A program made the position numbers and the translations under genes. From an uncultured Blautia sp. (GTDB lineage Bacteria; Bacillota; Clostridia; Lachnospirales; Lachnospiraceae), in NCBI GenBank assembly GCA_946538475.1, contig CAMNGN010000015.1, positions 1 to 20,114 of the forward strand: a stretch of DNA of 20,114 bases, in the 5' to 3' direction. Under the pieces are notes generated by a model. It did not search any database. It was not told where the DNA came from and worked only from the letters and a program-made list of their open reading frames with translations. Below, one piece after another: positions 15,459 to 20,114 of the stretch. Positions within the stretch are counted from its first letter, which is position 1; every line of letters starts with the position of its first letter.

Positions 15459-15470
15459 GGGGGCATAACC

Positions 15471-16412
15471 ATGAAGGTTTTTGTAACAGGCGTTGCCGGT
15501 CAGCTGGGACACGATGTCATGAATGAGCTGGCTGCCCGCGGAGAAACAGGGATCGGATCGGATCTTGCCGCCGTATACAGCGGTATAGCGGACGGCTCTC
15601 CGGTGACTTCCGCTCCATATGTTTCCCTCGATATTACCGATTCGGACGCAGTAAAAAGAGAAATCCGGTCCGCATCTCCCGACGTTGTCATCCATTGTGC
15701 CGCCTGGACAGCCGTGGATGCTGCCGAGGATGAAGAAAATCGTGATAAAGTCATGGCCATAAATTCGGGCGGCACCGCAAATATCGCTGCTGCCTGCAAA
15801 GAAATCGACTGTCCGATGGTATACATCAGCACGGACTATGTCTTTGACGGCACCGGAACAGACCCGTGGAAGCCTGACTGTACCGATTATAAGCCGCTCA
15901 GCATGTACGGCTCCAGCAAGCTTGCCGGCGAACTGGCCGTAAAAGAAGCGCTCGAAAAGTTTTTTATCGTGCGTATCGCCTGGGTGTTCGGCAAGAACGG
16001 AAAGAATTTCATCCGTACCATGTTGAATGTGGGTAAAAGCCATGATCTTCTGAAGGTCGTCAACGATCAGATCGGAACACCCACATATACCCTTGATCTT
16101 GCCGTGCTGCTGTGCGATATGATAAAGACGGACAAATACGGCTATTACCATGCCACAAACGAAGGCGGATATATCAGCTGGTACGATTTCGCGTGCGAGA
16201 TCTTTCGGCAGGCTGCCGCTCTCGGTCATGAGGAATATGACGCAGAGCACCTGACCGTCAAGCCGGTCACCACCGCCGAATACGGCATTTCCAAAGCCGC
16301 CCGTCCTTTTAACAGCCGGCTGGACAAGAGCAAACTTTCCGAAGCAGGGTTTAACCGTCTTCCCGACTGGAAAGACGCGCTTGCCCGCTATCTCAGAGAG
16401 ATCGAATTCTGA
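15471..16412 (+). CDS. rfbD: dTDP-4-dehydrorhamnose reductase
   Basis: The 313-residue SDR-type protein has the RmlD nucleotide loop GVAGQLG (7-13), STDYVFDG (120-127) with T121, and catalytic Y146/K150 in YGSSK. It reduces dTDP-4-keto-rhamnose to dTDP-rhamnose. It is slightly longer than the usual 280-300 residues because of an insert near residues 33-50. It follows rfbB after 12 bases with a GGGGG site. The 3,5-epimerase RfbC, needed for its substrate, is neither fused to it nor encoded in the window. A strong terminator lies 22 bases after the stop. Confidence 0.94.
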   Translation: MKVFVTGVAGQLGHDVMNELAARGETGIGSDLAAVYSGIADGSPVTSAPYVSLDITDSDAVKREIRSASPDVVIHCAAWTAVDAAEDEENRDKVMAINSGGTANIAAACKEIDCPMVYISTDYVFDGTGTDPWKPDCTDYKPLSMYGSSKLAGELAVKEALEKFFIVRIAWVFGKNGKNFIRTMLNVGKSHDLLKVVNDQIGTPTYTLDLAVLLCDMIKTDKYGYYHATNEGGYISWYDFACEIFRQAAALGHEEYDAEHLTVKPVTTAEYGISKAARPFNSRLDKSKLSEAGFNRLPDWKDALARYLREIEF

Positions 16413-16433
16413 CATAACAGCGCAGATAATCAA

Positions 16434-16479
16434 AGGCCCTGCCCTTCATGATCGTCATGAAAGGCAGGGCCTGTTTTTT
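16434..16479 (+). terminator. Rho-independent terminator after rfbD
   Basis: An 18-base stem (16434-16451 with 16455-16472) has one C-A mismatch and a TCG loop, and is followed by six T residues (16474-16479). It ends the rfb transcript. It lies in the 81-base convergent gap to the LCP gene. Read on the minus strand, the stem is followed by the weaker TTTGATTAT, so it may also slow LCP transcription. Confidence 0.92.
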
Positions 16480-16493
16480 ATGATTCTATCTGT

Positions 16494-18212
16494 TTATACA
16501 GCGGGCACCACTTCTACCACAGGATCTGCCACAGGAGCGGCTACCATGTCTTCAGCCGGCGCTGCTGTGCCGGATGCCGCAGGATCGGTCCCCGGTGCGG
16601 GCAGTCCGTTGGCTTCAGCCGCAACAGCATCTGCTTCCTCCGGACTCAGAAGCGGAGTGATCTCCTCATCGACCTGCTGAAGGACCATGTCATTGATCAC
16701 ATCCTGGATCAGTGCTTTGGCCGTATCCACGGTCGACTGGTCGGGAATCATGACGTATGCCGGAGTACTGAGCGAATACGGTTTTTCGGTACCGCCGGTA
16801 CCGTTCACGCTATAGCTGACCAGATTCCAGGCGCCGTTCTCATTCAGCTGTTTCTGCATGATCCTGGCGATTTCATCGTAAGAGATATTTGTCTCGAAAC
16901 TGCCCTCCAGACTCTTCATGATCGCCGAATAATTGGTGAGAAGCTCGGTACTGGAAGCTTTTGCCATGATGCCCTCAATGACGGCCATCTGGTTCTTACC
17001 TCTCTGGCGGTCGCCGTCAGCAAAGGAGAAACGCTCTCTTGCATAAGTCAGCGCGGCCTCGCCATCCATATGATTCATTCCCTGAACGTAATGCCATCCA
17101 AGCTCATTCTTGCTGTCAAACTCATAATCCGAATACACATCAATTCCGCCGAGGGCATTGATAATATCGATAAAGCCCTGGAAGTTGACTTTGATGTAGT
17201 ACGGAATGCTGACATTGTAGAGCATGCTGAGCGTATCCATACTGCAGTTGATGCCATAGATACCTGCATGCGTCAGCTTATCCGGAGCACCGTTCGAAAT
17301 GGAAAGCGGTACAAAGTAATCACGCGGTGTGTTGATCAGGAGCATCTGTTTTGTCTTCATGTTGGCCACGGCGACAATATTGACGTCGCTTCGGCTCTTG
17401 GCGACAATGCCGCCGCGGTTATCGATACCGCTGATATAGACAACGATCACGTCTTTATTTACATTTTCCGCGACAGGTGCCTGGGTGCTGCTGCTGTCTG
17501 TCGAATCGGCAGGGCTCACAACGCCTTCCGAAGAACCGCCGTACGTCACTGTCGTCTGTGTGACCGCAGGCTGAAGCTCGGTCTCGACATTTTTTGTTTC
17601 GACCTGCCGGATCATCGAATCCAGAGCCGCATAGCCTTCAAGATCACGAATGACATCCAGATAAGCGGTGTTCAGAATGATCGCACCGGTCTCTCCCGAA
17701 ACAAGGCCGTCCACCAGTTCGGTAAGACCGTCGTACTCGATCGTTTCCGGAGTGCTTCCGATGTCTTCGCTGAACTCTTCGATCGCGGCATTGGTGTTCT
17801 CTCTGTCCAGATCCCGAAGGATACCGACCGTGGAGCCTGCCGTTTCGGCCGCTGTTGTGGCCGTCGCGGTCTGCGCGACAAAGAGACCCATCTCAGAAAC
17901 TTCGACATCGGGCGTAGCTATATCGGTGATGGTCGTGCGGGTCCGTGTCACATACATGGCCGCAACGGCAAACACCATCAACAAGGCAAACCACAAAAAC
18001 AGGCCGATGACAAATCTTCCTCTGTGGTTGAAGTTCCAGGTAAGATAACCGACTACGCCGATAAGAATGCCCGCCACGATTCCGCCGAGGATCAGATATT
18101 TCGTCGGTATCATGTTGGTATTGCGCACGATAACGACTACTCCTGCAGCCGCCAGGATGAGCAGCAGCGTAAGGATCTTTCCTGCGGGGCCTCCGAATCT
18201 TCTTCTTTTCAT
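16494..18212 (-). CDS. LytR-CpsA-Psr (LCP) family protein, CpsA-like
   Basis: The 572-residue membrane protein has a short basic N-terminus and three hydrophobic segments (about 11-30, 38-58, 67-89). An extracellular accessory region follows (about 105-205), then a Ser/Thr-rich linker (218-248) and an LCP catalytic domain (about 252-460). Key LCP residues are visible: INTPRDYF with R297 and D298, DKLTHAGIYG (311-320) and YARERFSFADGDRQRGKNQ (390-408). LCP enzymes move undecaprenyl-linked polymers such as teichoic acids or capsule onto peptidoglycan. The three-helix plus accessory layout is like streptococcal CpsA. The C-terminal tail (about 525-572) is rich in Ala and Pro and looks disordered. 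It lies 22 bases after ugd, probably in one operon. The polymer it handles is unknown. Confidence 0.9.
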   Translation of the reverse strand: MKRRRFGGPAGKILTLLLILAAAGVVVIVRNTNMIPTKYLILGGIVAGILIGVVGYLTWNFNHRGRFVIGLFLWFALLMVFAVAAMYVTRTRTTITDIATPDVEVSEMGLFVAQTATATTAAETAGSTVGILRDLDRENTNAAIEEFSEDIGSTPETIEYDGLTELVDGLVSGETGAIILNTAYLDVIRDLEGYAALDSMIRQVETKNVETELQPAVTQTTVTYGGSSEGVVSPADSTDSSSTQAPVAENVNKDVIVVYISGIDNRGGIVAKSRSDVNIVAVANMKTKQMLLINTPRDYFVPLSISNGAPDKLTHAGIYGINCSMDTLSMLYNVSIPYYIKVNFQGFIDIINALGGIDVYSDYEFDSKNELGWHYVQGMNHMDGEAALTYARERFSFADGDRQRGKNQMAVIEGIMAKASSTELLTNYSAIMKSLEGSFETNISYDEIARIMQKQLNENGAWNLVSYSVNGTGGTEKPYSLSTPAYVMIPDQSTVDTAKALIQDVINDMVLQQVDEEITPLLSPEEADAVAAEANGLPAPGTDPAASGTAAPAEDMVAAPVADPVVEVVPAV

Positions 18213-18234
18213 GATACTTATTCTCCCCTTTTTT

Positions 18235-19473
18235 CTAATCTCGTCGGAACAGGTCTCTGGTATAAACCTTATCGATCACATCATCAAGACTCGGATCATA
18301 TCTGTTTGCTATGATTGTATCGGATTCTTCCTTAAACCGGGCCAGATCGTTCACCACTTTACTTCCGAAGAAGGTGGAACCGTCCTCAAGCGTGGGCTCG
18401 TAGATAATAACGGTTGCTCCCTTTGCCTTGACTCTTTTCATGATGCCCTGTATGCTGCTCTGTCTGAAATTATCTGAGTTGCTCTTCATCGTGAGTCTGT
18501 ACACACCTACCGTGACACTCTTTTCCATTGTGCTGCTGTAGTCGTTATCCTCACGATAGCTGTAATATCCGGCTTTTTGCAGTACCCGGTCGGCGACAAA
18601 GTCCTTACGGGTCCTGTTGGCATCTACGATAGCCTGGATCAGGTTTTCCGGCACGTCCTGATAGTTGGCCAGAAGCTGTTTTGTGTCTTTCGGCAGACAG
18701 TAGCCGCCGTATCCGAATGACGGATTATTGTAGTGACGTCCGATACGCGGGTCAAGGCATACGCCGTTGATGATCTGCGCAGTATCGAGCCCTTTGACTT
18801 CTGCATAGGTGTCAAGTTCGTTAAAAAAGCTTACACGGAGCGCAAGGTAGGTGTTGGCAAACAGCTTTACTGCCTCTGCCTCGGTGAAGCCCATGATCAG
18901 TGTTTCGATCTCTTCTTTGACTGCTCCCTCTTTGAGCAGTCCCGCAAATGTATCGGCTGCTTTGACCAGACGTTCATCATTAAGGTCTGTGCCGACGACG
19001 ATACGGCTGGGGTAAAGATTGTCGTAAAGTGCCTTGCTCTCTCTGAGGAATTCAGGGCTGAAAATGATGTTTTTGGTATTGAACTGTTTGCGCACGCTCT
19101 CCGTATAGCCTACAGGGATAGTGGATTTGATCACCATGATCGCGTTCGGATTTACCTTCAGCACAGTCCGGATAACCGTCTCGACGGCTGAAGTATCAAA
19201 ATAGTTTCTGCGGCTGTCATAGTTTGTCGGCGCCGCGATGACCACATAATCGGCTGTGCTGTAGGCTGCTTCTCCGTCCAGGGTCGCTGTCAGAGAAAGT
19301 TCTTTACCGGCAAGATACTCTTCGATCTCCTTATCCTGGATCGGGGAGATCCTGTTGTTGATCATTTCTACTTTTTCCGGAATGATGTCGACCGCCGTCA
19401 CTTCATTGTGTTGTGAAAGGAGCACCGCGATGGACAGCCCGACATAACCGGTTCCTGCTACTGCTATTTTCAT
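18235..19473 (-). CDS. ugd: UDP-glucose 6-dehydrogenase family protein
   Basis: The 412-residue protein resembles the short bacterial UDP-glucose dehydrogenases, which oxidise UDP-glucose to UDP-glucuronate with two NAD. The N-terminal loop is GTGYVG (7-12). The middle helix contains EAVKLFANTYLALRVSFFNELD with K203, and the catalytic segment GYGGYCLPKDT has C259. STIPVGYT and FSPEFLRE are also typical. UDP-N-acetyl-mannosamine or similar dehydrogenases are related, so the exact sugar is inferred. The ATG follows GAGG in a leader of about 60 bases that carries a hairpin. With the LCP gene it suggests uronic-acid-containing surface polymer synthesis. It starts about 105 bases after ptsI ends. 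Confidence 0.92.
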   Translation of the reverse strand: MKIAVAGTGYVGLSIAVLLSQHNEVTAVDIIPEKVEMINNRISPIQDKEIEEYLAGKELSLTATLDGEAAYSTADYVVIAAPTNYDSRRNYFDTSAVETVIRTVLKVNPNAIMVIKSTIPVGYTESVRKQFNTKNIIFSPEFLRESKALYDNLYPSRIVVGTDLNDERLVKAADTFAGLLKEGAVKEEIETLIMGFTEAEAVKLFANTYLALRVSFFNELDTYAEVKGLDTAQIINGVCLDPRIGRHYNNPSFGYGGYCLPKDTKQLLANYQDVPENLIQAIVDANRTRKDFVADRVLQKAGYYSYREDNDYSSTMEKSVTVGVYRLTMKSNSDNFRQSSIQGIMKRVKAKGATVIIYEPTLEDGSTFFGSKVVNDLARFKEESDTIIANRYDPSLDDVIDKVYTRDLFRRD

Positions 19474-19499
19474 GTTGTTTTCCTCTGTGATCTATATTG

Positions 19500-19514
19500 G
19501 CTCACTCCGTGAGC
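19500..19514 (-). other. Hairpin in the ugd leader
   Basis: GCTCAC and GTGAGC pair perfectly (19500-19505 with 19509-19514) around a 3-base loop, between the predicted transcription start near 19534 and the ugd ribosome binding site. There is no T-run, so it is not a classic terminator. A regulatory role is possible but unsupported. Confidence 0.35.
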
Positions 19515-19540
19515 TGTCGGTTATTAAATGGTATTCTTTG

Positions 19541-19569
19541 ATTATACCAACGGTAGAGTTATAAAGCAA
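19541..19569 (-). promoter_or_regulatory. Predicted promoter of ugd-LCP
   Basis: On the minus strand TTGCTT (19564-19569) lies 17 bases from TATAAT (19541-19546), with TGG directly before the -10. It sits just after the ptsI stop codon, so ugd is probably transcribed separately from ptsI. I saw no terminator between ptsI and this promoter. Confidence 0.75.
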
Positions 19570-19578
19570 GGCTGACTT

Positions 19579-20114
19579 TCATACAGGTTCATAGGGATTC
19601 TTCGAAAGATCGGTGGATCGCAGGGCCTTGCGCACCGGGAGAACGCACGCCGGAACCACCGAAAGCGCATCGATGCCCATGCGAAGAAAGGTCTCGGTGA
19701 GTGCGGTGTCCGCCGCGATCTCGCCGCAGATGTACACTTTGCACCCTGCCCGATGTCCCGCGTCGATGACCATCTTGATCATCCTAAGGACCGCCGGATG
19801 ATGATCGTTGTACTTTTCTTTCAGAAGGGGATTCTGCCTGTCCATCGCAAGGGTGTACTGCGTCAGGTCGTTCGTACCGATGCTCAGAAAGTCCACTCTG
19901 GCGGCCAGTTCCTCCGCGATCATGACCGCCGCGGGTGTTTCGATCATCACGCCTTTATCGATATCATGGAAAGGAATGCCGCGGTTTGCAAGGCTGCGCT
20001 TTGCGCTGATGATCATATCGTCGATCTCGTCCAGTTCCTCAAGCGAAGAGATCATCGGAAACATGACCGCAAGATTTCCATAATAGCCGGCTCGATAGAC
20101 TGCCCTCAGCTGTT
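19579..20114 (-). CDS. ptsI: Phosphoenolpyruvate--protein phosphotransferase (PTS enzyme I), C-terminal part
   Basis: About 177 residues of the PEP-binding barrel are visible; the frame stays open to the window edge, so the start lies outside. The ATG at 20062-20064 is internal: it is preceded in frame by QLRAVYRAGYYGNLAV, matching the usual enzyme I run into FPMI. Metal- and PEP-binding motifs GVMIETPAAV and SIGTNDLTQYTLAMDRQNP are present, as is the catalytic Cys in VYICGEIAAD. Enzyme I passes phosphate from PEP to HPr for sugar import. The phospho-His domain and any ptsH gene are not in view. The C-terminus (KNPYEPV) looks complete. Confidence 0.95.
   Translation of the reverse strand, partial: QLRAVYRAGYYGNLAVMFPMISSLEELDEIDDMIISAKRSLANRGIPFHDIDKGVMIETPAAVMIAEELAARVDFLSIGTNDLTQYTLAMDRQNPLLKEKYNDHHPAVLRMIKMVIDAGHRAGCKVYICGEIAADTALTETFLRMGIDALSVVPACVLPVRKALRSTDLSKNPYEPV

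Noticed and set aside
14421..16433. A 670-codon open frame on the minus strand opposite rfbB and rfbD
   Set aside because: It lies fully opposite two clear enzyme genes, has no family-like sequence or ribosome binding site, and is a by-product of codon bias that avoids stops in the antisense frame.
20062..20064. ATG as the start of a short stand-alone protein at the right edge
   Set aside because: The upstream in-frame residues match enzyme I, so the gene continues beyond the window and this Met is internal.

Overview
The window looks like a chromosomal segment from an anaerobic, moderate-GC Bacillota, most likely Clostridia and close to Lachnospiraceae. The main pointers are a Re-type citrate synthase-like gene next to an NADP-type isocitrate dehydrogenase, the three-gene tetrahydrofolate C1 set fhs-fchA-folD, the DUF512-der-plsY-gpsA order, strong GGAGG ribosome binding sites and occasional TTG starts. 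The assignment rests on gene content and protein style only. No stretch longer than about 230 bases lacks a gene. I saw no rRNA, tRNA, CRISPR array, transposase or phage gene.

Region 1 (14-7793, minus strand). A likely co-directional transcription unit starts at an extended -10 promoter near 7841 and reads fhs, fchA, folD, Re-citrate synthase-like, NADP-isocitrate dehydrogenase and a short precorrin-2 dehydrogenase. It joins folate-bound C1 handling to the oxidative route from citrate towards 2-oxoglutarate and glutamate. A lactonase-family beta-propeller gene follows with its own promoter. Its stop codon sits inside a 120-base inverted-repeat element at the left edge of the window.

Region 2 (7926-8955, plus strand). 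One aldo/keto reductase gene is transcribed divergently from fhs. Two of its four catalytic-tetrad positions are substituted. A second copy of the inverted-repeat element fills almost the whole gap to the convergent gpsA gene.

Region 3 (8962-13374, minus strand). A compact operon encodes a PDZ/radical-SAM-like/DUF512 protein, the ribosome-assembly GTPase Der, the acyltransferase PlsY and the glycerol-3-phosphate dehydrogenase GpsA. GpsA makes the substrate that PlsY acylates to start phospholipid synthesis.

Region 4 (13407-19569). Surface-polysaccharide precursor genes: rfbA-rfbB-rfbD on the plus strand (dTDP-rhamnose route, with the epimerase rfbC absent here) converge on ugd-LCP on the minus strand (UDP-glucuronate synthesis and a CpsA-like polymer ligase), separated by a strong terminator. 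The 3' part of ptsI (PTS enzyme I) runs off the right edge.

The most unusual signal is the pair of modular, nested palindromic elements (14-133 and 8851-8955). They share only a 27-base core, used as inverted arms, while their centres and flanks differ. They resemble REP/BIME-type repeats and both sit exactly at gene 3' ends.
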